From: Blastococcus sp. KM273128
Lineage (GTDB): Bacteria > Actinomycetota > Actinomycetes > Mycobacteriales > Geodermatophilaceae
NCBI RefSeq assembly: GCF_021698975.1
Contig: NZ_SSXA01000004.1
Coordinates: forward strand, 1 to 64,000
DNA length: 64,000 nt
Reading direction: 5' to 3'
The notes under the pieces were generated by a model. The model had not been told where the DNA came from. It saw nothing but the letters and a program-made list of their open reading frames with translations, and ran no database searches. Shown here in pieces: positions 56,343 to 64,000 of the stretch. The stretch's first letter is position 1. Every line of letters begins with the position of its first letter. Made by a program: the position numbers and the translations under genes.

Positions 56343-57437
56343 TCACAGCAGCGTCAGCTGCTCGGCCGGGTCGGCGGGCGCTACTCCGGAGCCGGGCGCC
56401 CGCGCGGGCAGGCTCCCGGCCGGGAAGCCCACCTCCTCGTCGCCCGGAACACCCTGCACCTCCACCTGGCGCGCCTCTCCCCCGCGTTGCCGGTCCAGGC
56501 CGTGCCGGGCCAGCAGCGGTGCCACCTGTCGGGCCAGCCAGGTGCGGTACTCCGCCGGGACGTAGGCCCGGCGGGCGTAGAGCCGCTCGTAGCGCGGCGC
56601 CAGCTCCGGGTGGGCGCGGCCCAGCCAGGCCATGAACCACTCCCGGGCGCCGGGGCGCAGGTGCAGCGGGATGACGGTCACCCCCGTCGCGCCGGCCGCG
56701 GCGATCGCGCCGAGCGCGGCGTCGAGGTGCTCCGGCGAGTCGGTGAGGCCGGGCAGCACGGGTGCGAGGAAGACGCCGCAGGGCAGCCCCGCGTCGGCGA
56801 GGGCGCGGACCAGGTCCAGCCGCGCCCGCGGCCTGGGCACGCCCGGCTCGAGCGCGGCGTGCAGGTCGTCGTCCCAGGTCGTCAGGGAGATCGCGAGGCC
56901 GATCGGGACCTCCCGGCCGGCAGTGGCCAGGAGCGGGATGTCCCGGCGGAGCAGCGTGCCCTTGGTGAGGATGGAGAACGGCGTCCCGGAGCCGGCGAGC
57001 GCGCCGATGACACCGGGCATCAGCCGGTAGCGGCCCTCGGCGCGCTGGTAGGGGTCGGTGTTCGTGCCCAGGGCGACGTGCTCGCGCTGCCACGACGGCC
57101 GACCGAGCTCCCGCCGCAGCACCTCGACCAGGTTGGTCTTCACCACGATCTGACGGTCGAAGTCGCGCCCGTTGTCGAACTCCAGGAACTCGTGCGTCCG
57201 CCGGGCGAAGCAGAAGCGGCAGGCATGACTGCATCCCCGGTAGGGGTTGATCGTCCACGGGAAGGGCATCGCCGACTCCCCCGGCACGCGATTCAGCGCG
57301 CTCTTGGACCGCACCTCGTGGAAGGTCAGCCCCGGGAACTCCGGCACCTGCACGCTGCGCAGCAGGCCCCGGATGCTGGGCATGCCGGGCAGCGCCCCGG
57401 GCTCGTCGAGGTCCAGCCGCTGCGCGTCCCACCGCAT
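56343..57437 (-). CDS. Radical SAM protein, Rv2578c-like (SPL/SplB-related)
   Basis: 364 aa. The [4Fe-4S] motif is CSHACRFCF (C-x3-C-x2-C), followed by LGTNTDPYQRAEGRYRL and ILTKGTLLRRDIPLL, the pattern of the Rv2578c/spore-photoproduct-lyase-like family. The target is unknown, probably damaged nucleic acid or tRNA. ATG 57437 is chosen because the alternative ATG 57455 lies within the SOS box. The C-terminal about 60 residues are linker-like. Rv2578c is reported to be in the mycobacterial LexA regulon, consistent with the box here. Confidence 0.88.
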   Translation of the reverse strand: MRWDAQRLDLDEPGALPGMPSIRGLLRSVQVPEFPGLTFHEVRSKSALNRVPGESAMPFPWTINPYRGCSHACRFCFARRTHEFLEFDNGRDFDRQIVVKTNLVEVLRRELGRPSWQREHVALGTNTDPYQRAEGRYRLMPGVIGALAGSGTPFSILTKGTLLRRDIPLLATAGREVPIGLAISLTTWDDDLHAALEPGVPRPRARLDLVRALADAGLPCGVFLAPVLPGLTDSPEHLDAALGAIAAAGATGVTVIPLHLRPGAREWFMAWLGRAHPELAPRYERLYARRAYVPAEYRTWLARQVAPLLARHGLDRQRGGEARQVEVQGVPGDEEVGFPAGSLPARAPGSGVAPADPAEQLTLL

Positions 57438-57446
57438 GACCCCATC

Positions 57447-57460
57447 CGAACACACGTTCG
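57447..57460. promoter_or_regulatory. LexA/SOS box CGAACACACGTTCG
   Basis: Perfect match to the actinobacterial SOS core CGAAC-N4-GTTCG; the longer TCGAAC-N4-GTTCGA matches 15 of 16. Ten bases upstream of the radical SAM start. Confidence 0.88.
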
Positions 57461-57477
57461 AACAGGTGTCCAGCCGG

Positions 57478-57945
57478 TCAGATCGGCGGCCGGGCCTCGT
57501 AGGAGGTGGAGAGCACCACGGTCGTGCGCGTGGTGACGTTCGCGGCCGACCGGATCTCCTTGAGCAGGTTCTCCAGCGCGTCCGGCGAGGCGACCCGCAC
57601 CTTGAGGATGTAGCTCTCCACCCCGGCGACCGCGTGGCACTCCTCGATGGCGTCGAGGTGCGCCAGCAGTGAGGGGGCGTCGTCGGTCTGCGCGTCGGTC
57701 GGGGTGATGGACACGAACGCCGTCAGCGGCAGCCCGATCTGGGTCGCGTCCAGCGTCGCCCGGTACCCGGTGATCAGGCCGCGCTGCTCGAGCCGGCGCA
57801 CCCGCTGGTGCACGGCCGAGACCGACAGGCCGACGTGCTCGGCCAGCTCGGTGAAGCTCGCCCGCCCGTCGCGCGCCAGCGCCGCCATGAGCGCCCGGTC
57901 GACGTCGACCGCGCCGGGCTCAGCCGGGGAGTTCGACGAGCTCAC
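57478..57945 (-). CDS. Lrp/AsnC-family transcriptional regulator
   Basis: 155 aa. N-terminal HTH (ASFTELAEHVGLSVSAVHQR, about residues 26-45) and C-terminal RAM domain (CHAVAGVESYILKVRVAS) that binds an amino acid and drives oligomerisation. GTG 57945 overlaps the end of the M24 peptidase gene by 26 nt, so it is translated behind it and may sense the amino acids that peptidase releases. Confidence 0.93.
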   Translation of the reverse strand: MSSSNSPAEPGAVDVDRALMAALARDGRASFTELAEHVGLSVSAVHQRVRRLEQRGLITGYRATLDATQIGLPLTAFVSITPTDAQTDDAPSLLAHLDAIEECHAVAGVESYILKVRVASPDALENLLKEIRSAANVTTRTTVVLSTSYEARPPI

Positions 57946-59071
57946 GGGGACCGTTGTTGAGCACGCGGACGCCGTCGTCGGTGCAGACGACGATGTCCTC
58001 GATGCGGGCGCCGTGGCGCCCGGGCAGGTAGATGCCCGGCTCCACGGAGAAGGCCATGCCGGGCTCGAGCGGCAGCCCGTTGCCGGACACGATGTAGGGC
58101 GCCTCGTGCGAGTCCAGCCCGATGCCGTGACCGGTGCGGTGGATGAAGTACCCGCCCCACCCGGCGTCGGCGATGACCGAGCGGGCGGCGGCGTCGATCT
58201 CCTCGGCCGGGACCCCCGGGCGCACCGCCGCGGTCGCCGCCTGCTGCGCGGCGTGCAGCACGGCGTACCAGTCGGCGACCTCGGCGTCCGGGCGGCCGCC
58301 GACGACGTAGGTGCGGGTGCAGTCTGAGCGGTAGCCGGTCGCGGTCTCGCCGCCGATGTCGACGACGACCAGGTCACCGGCCTCGACGACGCGGTCGGAG
58401 AGCTCGTGGTGCGGGCTGGCCCCGTTCGGGCCCGAGCCGACGATGGTGAAGTCGACGGCGACGTGCCCCTCGGCCAGGATCGCCGCGGCCACGTCGGCCC
58501 CGACCTCGGCCTCGGTGCGGCCGACGGTCAGCCACTCCCCCATGCGCGCGTGCACCCGGTCGATCGCCGCGCCGGCCCGGGCCAGCTCCTCGACCTCGGC
58601 CGGCGTCTTCACCATGCGCAGCCGGTCGACGACCGGTGCGGCCAGCTCCAGCGCGGCGCCGGGCAGGGCCCGCTGCACCCCGAGCGCGTGCTCGGCCCAG
58701 GTCCGCGAGCCGACGGCGACGCGTGCGGGGCCGGCGCCCAGGCGGGCCGTGGCCTCGCCCGCCAGGACGGCGAAGGCGTCGTCGGTCTCGTCCCACGCGA
58801 GCACCTCCAGCCCGAGCGTGCCCGCGGGGCCGGCGTCGACCATCGGGGCCTCCAGCCGCGGCACGACCAGGAACGGCTCGCCGCGGCGCGGCACCGCGAG
58901 CGCGGTCAGCCGCTCCATCGCGTGCGCGGCGTACCCGCAGAGGTAGCGCAGGTCGGCACCCGGGGTGAGCACGAGCAGGTCGATGCCGAGCTCGCCGGCG
59001 ACCGCCCGGGCGGCGTGCAGGCGGTCGAGCGTCACGAGCGGGCCGGATCCGGGTTCTGGCGCGTTTCCCAC
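57920..59071 (-). CDS. M24 family Xaa-Pro dipeptidase-like aminopeptidase
   Basis: 383 aa. N-terminal creatinase-like domain, then the pita-bread fold with the metal ligands in VVDIGGETATGYRSDCTRTY (two Asp), HRTGHGIGLDSHE (His), and SVEPGIYLPG and ARIEDIVV (Glu). Cuts X-Pro peptides in the cytosol. Counterpart of M. tuberculosis Rv2089c (pepE) by position. GTG 59071 is chosen by family start; no ribosome site, so the start is uncertain. Divergent from the exonuclease gene. Confidence 0.93.
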   Translation of the reverse strand: MGNAPEPGSGPLVTLDRLHAARAVAGELGIDLLVLTPGADLRYLCGYAAHAMERLTALAVPRRGEPFLVVPRLEAPMVDAGPAGTLGLEVLAWDETDDAFAVLAGEATARLGAGPARVAVGSRTWAEHALGVQRALPGAALELAAPVVDRLRMVKTPAEVEELARAGAAIDRVHARMGEWLTVGRTEAEVGADVAAAILAEGHVAVDFTIVGSGPNGASPHHELSDRVVEAGDLVVVDIGGETATGYRSDCTRTYVVGGRPDAEVADWYAVLHAAQQAATAAVRPGVPAEEIDAAARSVIADAGWGGYFIHRTGHGIGLDSHEAPYIVSGNGLPLEPGMAFSVEPGIYLPGRHGARIEDIVVCTDDGVRVLNNGPRELVELPG

Positions 59072-59139
59072 CGGCGCAGAGTAGCCAGGCGGGACCGGGG
59101 TTCTCCCGAATCGTTGCCGGACCGCTACCGTCCGCGGAC

Positions 59140-59202
59140 GTGGGCGAGCGCACGAGGCACCAGCGGACGACGGCACCGGGCGCCGGGGGTGCGCGGGCGT
59201 GA
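59140..59202 (+). CDS. Possible 20-codon leader peptide before the exonuclease gene
   Basis: GTG 59140 opens a 20-codon frame whose TGA overlaps the exonuclease GTG start (GTGA). TACCGT at 59126-59131 lies 8 nt upstream. The geometry suggests a leaderless leader peptide that couples translation. It could also be chance. Confidence 0.35.
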   Translation: MGERTRHQRTTAPGAGGARA

Positions 59203-60125
59203 CCACCATGCTGCTGGACGCCGCGTCGCTGTACTTCCGGGCCTTCTACGGGGTGCCCACCAGCGTCACGACCCCCGACGGTCGGCCGATCAACGCCGTC
59301 CGCGGCTTCCTGGACATGACGGCGCGGCTGGTGACCGCGCACGCACCCGACCGGCTGGTCGCCTGCTGGGACGACGACTGGCGGCCGGCCTTCCGGGTCG
59401 AGGCGCTGCCCTCCTACAAGGCGCACCGCCTGGCGCCCGACGGCGGCGAGGAGACCCCCGACGAGCTGGGGCCCCAGGTGCCGGTGCTGGTCGAGGTGCT
59501 GGCGGCGGCGGGGATCGCCCGCGTCGGCGCCCCCGGCTACGAGGCCGACGACGTGATCGGCACGCTCGCCACTCGGGCCCGCGGCCCGGTCGACGTCGTC
59601 ACCGGCGACCGCGACCTGTTCCAGCTCGTGGACGACGCGCGCGGCGTGCGCATCCTCTACACCGCCCGCGGGATCTCCGACCTGGAGTACGTGGACGAGG
59701 CCGCCGTGGCCGAGAAGTACGGCATCCCCGGCCGCGCCTACGCCGACTTCGCGGTGCTGCGCGGCGACCCGAGCGACGGGCTGCCCGGGGTGGCCGGCGT
59801 GGGTGCCAAGACCGCGGCGGCGCTGATCGGCGCGTTCGGCGACCTGGCCGGCATCCGGGCGGCCGTGGCCCGCACCGTCGTCCCGGCGCCACCGCTGACC
59901 GCGGCGGTGCTGAAGAAGCTGCACGCGGCCGCGGACTACCTCGACGCCGCGCCGGTGGTGGTCGCCGTGGCGCGCGACGTCGACCTGCCGGCCGTGGAGG
60001 GGACGCTGCCCCGCTCCCCCGCCGACCCGGACGCGCTGGCCGCGCTCGCCGAGCGGCACGGGCTGCAGTCCTCGCTCGGCCGCCTGGGTGCCGCGCTGGG
60101 CTGGCCGCCCGACGTGCTGGGCTGA
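59199..60125 (+). CDS. 5'-3' exonuclease (PolA N-domain-like, FEN)
   Basis: 308 aa. Stand-alone flap/5' nuclease for primer removal and repair. MLLDAASLYFRAFYGVP, VACWDDDWRPAFRVEALPSY, GYEADDVIGTLA, DVVTGDRDLFQLVDD (metal Asp cluster) and the helix-hairpin-helix DGLPGVAGVGAKTAAAL are all present. Position equals Rv2090. GTG 59199 (then ATG 59208 in frame) may be coupled to a short upstream frame. Confidence 0.94.
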   Translation: MTTMLLDAASLYFRAFYGVPTSVTTPDGRPINAVRGFLDMTARLVTAHAPDRLVACWDDDWRPAFRVEALPSYKAHRLAPDGGEETPDELGPQVPVLVEVLAAAGIARVGAPGYEADDVIGTLATRARGPVDVVTGDRDLFQLVDDARGVRILYTARGISDLEYVDEAAVAEKYGIPGRAYADFAVLRGDPSDGLPGVAGVGAKTAAALIGAFGDLAGIRAAVARTVVPAPPLTAAVLKKLHAAADYLDAAPVVVAVARDVDLPAVEGTLPRSPADPDALAALAERHGLQSSLGRLGAALGWPPDVLG

Positions 60126-60131
60126 GCGGGG

Positions 60132-60755
60132 TCAGGGCTCGCTCCAGGTGTAGCGGGCGCCGTCGACGTCGGTGATCTCGATCCGCAGGGTGACCTGCTC
60201 GTCGTCGGCCGTGACGCCGGTGCACTCGTAGGTGGCCCCCGGCTCGACGTGCATCTCCTGCTCGCAGTCCAGGTCGACCGCGACCCCCTCCCGCTGTTGG
60301 AACTGCTCGGCCACGTCCCGCTCGACGGCCGGGCGGGAGAGGACGGTCGGCCCGGTCGTGCTCGCCAGGAGCGCCACGCCGGCGACCACCGCGAGCGCGA
60401 CGGCGGCGAGCAGGAGGAGCAGGCCGGCGCGGCGTCGGTTCCCGGACGGCCGCGGGGCCGGCGGACCGTGACCGGGTGCCCCGTAACCGGGTGTGCCGTA
60501 GCCGGGTGTGCCGTAGCCGGGTGGGCCGTAGCCGGGTGCCCCGTGGCCCGGCGCGGGTGCGGGGTACGGCACCGGACGCGTGTGCTGCGGGGAGCCGCCG
60601 TAGGACGGCCGACCGGGCTGCTGCGGCGGTGGCCAGCCCGGCTGCCGCGGCGCACCGAGCGGGGGCTGCTGCGGCGCGCGGGGCGGGTCGTACGCGGGCG
60701 GACCGGAGGGCCCGGGCCCCTCCTGCGGCCGGTCGCCGTAGGGCGGCTGCGTCAT
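60132..60755 (-). CDS. DUF4333 membrane protein with Pro/Gly/Tyr-rich N-terminus
   Basis: 207 aa. N-terminal cytoplasmic low-complexity region (residues 1-105) with a run of PGYG(T/A/P) units, one membrane helix (about 112-132), then an extracytoplasmic DUF4333 domain with the conserved Cys pair in VDLDCEQEMHV and TYECTGVT. Counterpart of Rv2091c by position. Such tails may phase-separate or be phosphorylated, which I cannot show here. Confidence 0.88.
   Translation of the reverse strand: MTQPPYGDRPQEGPGPSGPPAYDPPRAPQQPPLGAPRQPGWPPPQQPGRPSYGGSPQHTRPVPYPAPAPGHGAPGYGPPGYGTPGYGTPGYGAPGHGPPAPRPSGNRRRAGLLLLLAAVALAVVAGVALLASTTGPTVLSRPAVERDVAEQFQQREGVAVDLDCEQEMHVEPGATYECTGVTADDEQVTLRIEITDVDGARYTWSEP
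60478..60545 (-). repeat. 15-bp tandem repeat inside the DUF4333 gene
   Basis: Unit close to CCGTAGCCGGGTGTG, about 4.5 copies, encoding the repeating five-residue PGYGT/A/P motif. In-frame, so copy-number change would only alter tail length. Confidence 0.85.
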
Positions 60756-60838
60756 CGTCGCTCCCGGGTCGGTGGGTGCCCCTGGGGGCCGGTCGGATTC
60801 TGCCCCACCTGCCGGGGGCGCCGCGGGCCGTGCGCCGG

Positions 60839-63676
60839 TCAGCCGCCGACGGCGACCGCGACGACCCCGCGCCGGATGCGGTCCACGGCCGCCCGCGCCG
60901 TGCGCGCCACCGGCTCGTCGGCGACCTTGCCCAGCTGGTCGAGGAGGTCCAGCAGCTGCCGCGCCCAGCGGACGAAGTCACCGCCGGAGAGCTCGGTGCC
61001 GGCCTGCTCGGCGCCGGCCAGCACCCGGTCCAGGCTCTGCCCGTCGGCCCAGCGGTACGCCGCCCAGGCGAAGCCGAGGTCCAGGTCGCGGCCGGCGGGG
61101 ACGCCGTGGTCGAGCTCGACGTCCTGCAACCGGGAACGGATGCCGCGCATCACGCCGATGGCGGCGCCGACCTTGCCCGCCGGCACCGCGGGCAGCCCCG
61201 GCATGTCCCGCCGCGCCTCGAAGACCAGCGTGGAGACCGCGGCCGCCAGCTCGGCCGGGTCCAGGCCCCGCCACGCGCCGGCGCGCAGGCACTCGGCGGT
61301 GAGCAGGTCGGCCTCCGACCAGATGCGGGCCAGCCGACGGCCGTCGTCCGTCGTCACCGGCACGTCGTCCACGGCACCGACCACCTCGGTGTCGGCAGGG
61401 ACCAGCGGCGCCGCCTCCGGCACCAGGTAGCCCAGCTCCTCGAGGACGTCGCAGGTGCGGTCGAACTGCCGCGTCAAGGAGCCGGTGCGCTCGGCCATCG
61501 TGCGCTGCAGCTTCTCGGCCTCGTGCACCGCCCGCAGCCAGCGCTCGGCCACCCGCACCCGCTCCTCGCGGTCGGGCAGCTGGTGGACCGGGTGGTGCCG
61601 GAGTGCCTGGCGCAGGTCGGCCAGCACCGGGTCGTCCGCGGCCGCGGACCGGCCCTTCTTCACCCGCCGCGCACCCAGGTCGTGCTCCACCCGCGCGTTG
61701 CGCAGCGTCGAGGCGAGGTCGCGGCGGGCGTGCGGGCTGCGGTGGTTGAAGTTCTTGGGCACCTTCACCCGCGCCAGGGCCTGCACCGGCGTCGGGAAGT
61801 CCACCGACGCCAGCCGGCCCGCCCACTTGTCCTCGGTCAGCACCAGCGGACGCGGGTCGGCCAGGTCGGTGATGCCCGGGTCGAGCACGACCGCCAGCCC
61901 CTGACGCCGGCCGCTGGGCACGCGGATGACGTCGCCCGGGCGCAGGGCCCCCAGCGCGTCCGCGGCCTCCGCCCGGCGCTTGGCCTGGCTGTCGCGGGAG
62001 AGCTCCTTCTCCCGCTCGGCGATCTCCCGGCGCAGCTGCGCGTAGGCGCCGACGTCCCCGCGGTCGGAGTGCATCTGGGCGGCGAACTGCTCGGCGTCCC
62101 GCTCGTGGCGGGCCGCTGCGCGGGCCAACCCGACGACCGAGCGGTCGGCCTGGAACTGCGCGAAGGAGCTGGCCAGCAGCTCCCGCGCGCGGGCGCGACC
62201 GAAGGAGCTGACCAGGTTGACCGCCATGTTGTAGCTGGGGCGGAAGGAGGACCGGAGGGGGTAGGTGCGGGTGCTGGCCAGCCCGGCCACGACGCTGGGG
62301 TCCATGCCGGGGGCCCAGACGACGACGGCGTGCCCCTCGACGTCGATACCGCGCCGCCCGGCCCGTCCGGTGAGCTGGGTGTACTCCCCCGGCGTGACGT
62401 CGACGTGCGCCTCGCCGTTCCACTTCACCAGCCGCTCGAGGACGACGGTGCGGGCCGGCATGTTGATGCCCAGTGCGAGGGTCTCGGTGGCGAACACGGC
62501 CTTGACCAGGCCCCGCACGAAGCACTCCTCGACCGTCTCCTTGAACGCCGGCACCAGGCCGGCGTGGTGGGCGGCGAGGCCGGCGAGCAGCCCCTCGCGC
62601 CACTCCCAGAAGCCGAGGACGTGCAGGTCCTCCTCCGGCAGCGAGCCGGTGCGCTCGTCGATGATGGCGGCGATCTCGGCGCGCTCGGCCTCGTCGGTCA
62701 GGCGCAGGCCGCTGAGCAGGCACTGGTGCACGGCGGCGTCGCAGCCGTTGCGGCTGAACACGAAGGTGATCGCCGGCAGCAGCCCCGCCCGGTCGAGCCG
62801 TTCCACGACGTCGGACCGGGCCGGGGGCCGGTGCCGGGGCCGGTGGTGGCCCTCGCGCCGGCCGGAGCCGCCCCAGCTGTCGAGCCGGCGCTCCTGCTCC
62901 CGGACGAAGCGCACCAGCTCCGGGTCGACGACGGATGCCCCGCGTTCGCGGGTGGACAGCGGCCGCGGCCCCTCCCCCTGCTCCGCCGCGTGCGCCGCGG
63001 GGCGCAGCGAGAACAGGTCGAACACCCGGTTGCCGACGAGCATGTGCTGCCAGAGCGGGATCGGCCGGACCTCGCTGACCACGACCTTCGTGTGGCCGCG
63101 CACGGTCACCAGCCAGTCGCCGAACTCCTCGGCGTTGCTCACAGTGGCCGAGAGCGAGACCAGGGTGACCGACTGCGGGAGGTGGATGATGACCTCCTCC
63201 CAGACCGCGCCGCGGAACCGGTCGGCGAGGTAGTGCACCTCGTCCATCACCACGTAGCCCAGGCCGGCGATCGACGGGGACTCCGCGTACAGCATGTTGC
63301 GCAGCACCTCGGTGGTCATCACGACCACGGGGGCGTCGCCGTTGACGGCGTTGTCGCCGGTCAGCAGCCCGACCCGGTCGGCGCCGTAGCGCTCGACCAG
63401 GTCGTTGTACTTCTGGTTGGACAGCGCCTTGATCGGCGTCGTGTAGAAGGCCTTGCGCCCCTCGGCCAGAGCCTTGTGCACGGCGAACTCGCCCACCACG
63501 GTCTTGCCGGCGCCGGTCGGCGCGCAGACCAGGACGCCGGAGCCCTCCTCCAGCGCCTCGCAGGCCTCGACCTGGAACGGGTCCAGGGACAAGCCGAGCT
63601 CGGCGGTGAAGTCGGCCAGCGTCGGGTGGGAGGTCCGCCGCCGGGCAGCGGCGTACCGCTCAGCGGGGCTGGACAT
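60839..63676 (-). CDS. helY: Ski2/Mtr4-like DEAD/DEAH RNA helicase HelY
   Basis: 945 aa. ATP-dependent RNA helicase of the actinobacterial HelY group. Motif I APTGAGKTVVGE (about residues 51-62), motif II MDEVHYLAD (DEVH), motif III SLSATVSN, and motif VI QLTGRAGRRGIDVEG. The C-terminal helical region resembles Ski2/Mtr4. Position equals Rv2092c. TAACGT 6 nt before ATG 63676, with GGAGG in between. Upstream on the same strand is a lipid kinase gene and a large nested inverted repeat. Confidence 0.94.
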   Translation of the reverse strand: MSSPAERYAAARRRTSHPTLADFTAELGLSLDPFQVEACEALEEGSGVLVCAPTGAGKTVVGEFAVHKALAEGRKAFYTTPIKALSNQKYNDLVERYGADRVGLLTGDNAVNGDAPVVVMTTEVLRNMLYAESPSIAGLGYVVMDEVHYLADRFRGAVWEEVIIHLPQSVTLVSLSATVSNAEEFGDWLVTVRGHTKVVVSEVRPIPLWQHMLVGNRVFDLFSLRPAAHAAEQGEGPRPLSTRERGASVVDPELVRFVREQERRLDSWGGSGRREGHHRPRHRPPARSDVVERLDRAGLLPAITFVFSRNGCDAAVHQCLLSGLRLTDEAERAEIAAIIDERTGSLPEEDLHVLGFWEWREGLLAGLAAHHAGLVPAFKETVEECFVRGLVKAVFATETLALGINMPARTVVLERLVKWNGEAHVDVTPGEYTQLTGRAGRRGIDVEGHAVVVWAPGMDPSVVAGLASTRTYPLRSSFRPSYNMAVNLVSSFGRARARELLASSFAQFQADRSVVGLARAAARHERDAEQFAAQMHSDRGDVGAYAQLRREIAEREKELSRDSQAKRRAEAADALGALRPGDVIRVPSGRRQGLAVVLDPGITDLADPRPLVLTEDKWAGRLASVDFPTPVQALARVKVPKNFNHRSPHARRDLASTLRNARVEHDLGARRVKKGRSAAADDPVLADLRQALRHHPVHQLPDREERVRVAERWLRAVHEAEKLQRTMAERTGSLTRQFDRTCDVLEELGYLVPEAAPLVPADTEVVGAVDDVPVTTDDGRRLARIWSEADLLTAECLRAGAWRGLDPAELAAAVSTLVFEARRDMPGLPAVPAGKVGAAIGVMRGIRSRLQDVELDHGVPAGRDLDLGFAWAAYRWADGQSLDRVLAGAEQAGTELSGGDFVRWARQLLDLLDQLGKVADEPVARTARAAVDRIRRGVVAVAVGG

Positions 63677-63738
63677 GCCTCCACGTTAGGCGCGCGCCCC
63701 CGCGACGGCTCGCCACGCCCGCCCTCGACGCCTGCTGG

Positions 63739-63826
63739 CCACGATCAGGGTCCCTGATCATCGGGTGTCCTCCCTCACCGCCCACCGTGCGGGAGGACGC
63801 TTCATGATCACGTCAGCTGATCGTGG
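63739..63826. repeat. Nested inverted-repeat element (REP-like)
   Basis: Three colinear stems: CCACGATCAG / CTGATCGTGG (63739-63748, 63817-63826), TGATCAT / ATGATCA (63755-63761, 63804-63810) and GTCCTCCC / GGGAGGAC (63767-63774, 63791-63798). It also contains GATCAGGG-T-CCCTGATC (63743-63759). It overlaps the last codons of the lipid kinase gene and precedes helY, so it may terminate the former. Confidence 0.8.
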
Positions 63827-64000
63827 CGCGGCCGGTGCCGACGACGGTGAACGCGCCGGGGACGCACTCGGTGACGGCGGGCAGCGGCGCGACGAGCTCC
63901 CCGTCGGCGTAGGCGCTCACCCCGGCGCAGCTGAGCTCCACCCGCGCCGCGCGGTGCACCGTCACGGCGGGGTGCTCGACGTGCGTGCCGTCGGCGAGCC
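63813..64000 (-). CDS. C-terminal end of a diacylglycerol-kinase-family lipid kinase (partial)
   Basis: The last about 62 codons of a gene that continues past the window. ELSCAGVSAYADGELVAPLP and VTECVPGAFTVVG match the C-terminal beta-sandwich of DagK/YegS lipid kinases. The catalytic domain lies outside the window, so activity cannot be judged. A lipid kinase gene upstream of helY is also found in Streptomyces. Confidence 0.7.
   Translation of the reverse strand, partial: LADGTHVEHPAVTVHRAARVELSCAGVSAYADGELVAPLPAVTECVPGAFTVVGTGRATIS

Noticed and set aside
60478-60545. CRISPR array
   Set aside because: 15-bp head-to-tail repeats without spacers that encode a Pro-Gly-Tyr tail in a membrane protein; no cas genes in the window.

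Overview
This 64 kb window is chromosomal DNA of a very GC-rich actinobacterium. Many starts are GTG, genes are packed with 1-4 nt overlaps, and many mRNAs look leaderless (TAnnnT about 6 nt before ATG/GTG). RbpA, GarA, FtsR, HelY, a Lnt/Ppm1 pair and PaaR-type control all point to Actinobacteria. Gene content, neighbour order and the style of the intergenic repeats fit the Geodermatophilaceae (Blastococcus/Geodermatophilus/Modestobacter) best. That family call is an inference. I see no phage, insertion sequence or CRISPR array.

Layout. 0-5.6 kb: a LacI repressor divergent from a sugar ABC importer (lipoprotein, two permeases, ATPase). The ATPase gene carries an internal frameshifting deletion. 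5.7-8.3 kb: aroH, cmk, der and tRNA-Pro(GGG). 8.3-11.7 kb: a MocR regulator, a metallo-beta-lactamase-fold hydrolase and a two-domain DUF427 protein. 11.7-18.3 kb: aerobic phenylacetate catabolism, with paaABCDE divergent from paaK-paaR around one PaaR-type operator, plus paaI and a small CxxC protein. 18.5-20.6 kb: an EF-G-like protein lacking the catalytic His. 20.7-29.9 kb: a block in the same order as M. tuberculosis Rv1822-Rv1832 (pgsA-like, DUF881, sbp, DUF881, gcvH, garA, ftsR, DUF151, merR, gcvP). 30-40.8 kb: housekeeping and metabolic singletons, including coaA and a beta-phosphoglucomutase/GH65 phosphorylase operon that should turn an alpha-glucoside into glucose 6-phosphate. 40.8-43.3 kb: the only clearly accessory stretch, with gene relics (LuxR-type regulator end, collapsed alpha/beta hydrolase, possible histidine kinase end) around an Imm21-like protein and a self-regulated winged-helix/membrane-protein pair. 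43-47.5 kb: a lipoprotein, glycerophosphodiesterase, UMF1 transporter, thymidine kinase and rbpA behind a SigR-type promoter. 47.6-54 kb: fxsA, ppm1, lnt, amidohydrolase, GNAT and PlsC. 54-57.5 kb: a YbdK-like ligase, an uncharacterised protein whose promoter overlaps a dispersed 16-bp motif, and an SOS-boxed radical SAM gene. 57.5-64 kb: Lrp, M24 peptidase, 5'-3' exonuclease, DUF4333 protein, helY and the end of a lipid kinase gene, close to M. tuberculosis Rv2089c-Rv2092c.

Points most worth following: (1) an identical 16-bp non-coding motif at three places, one of them overlapping the promoter of a gene for a possible inactive tyrosine-recombinase-like protein; (2) a four-copy structured repeat with compensatory stem changes, usually placed right after stop codons and once inside the paa operon; (3) the operator, SOS, SigR and leaderless-promoter sites, which allow specific regulatory predictions; (4) the gene graveyard at 41-43 kb.
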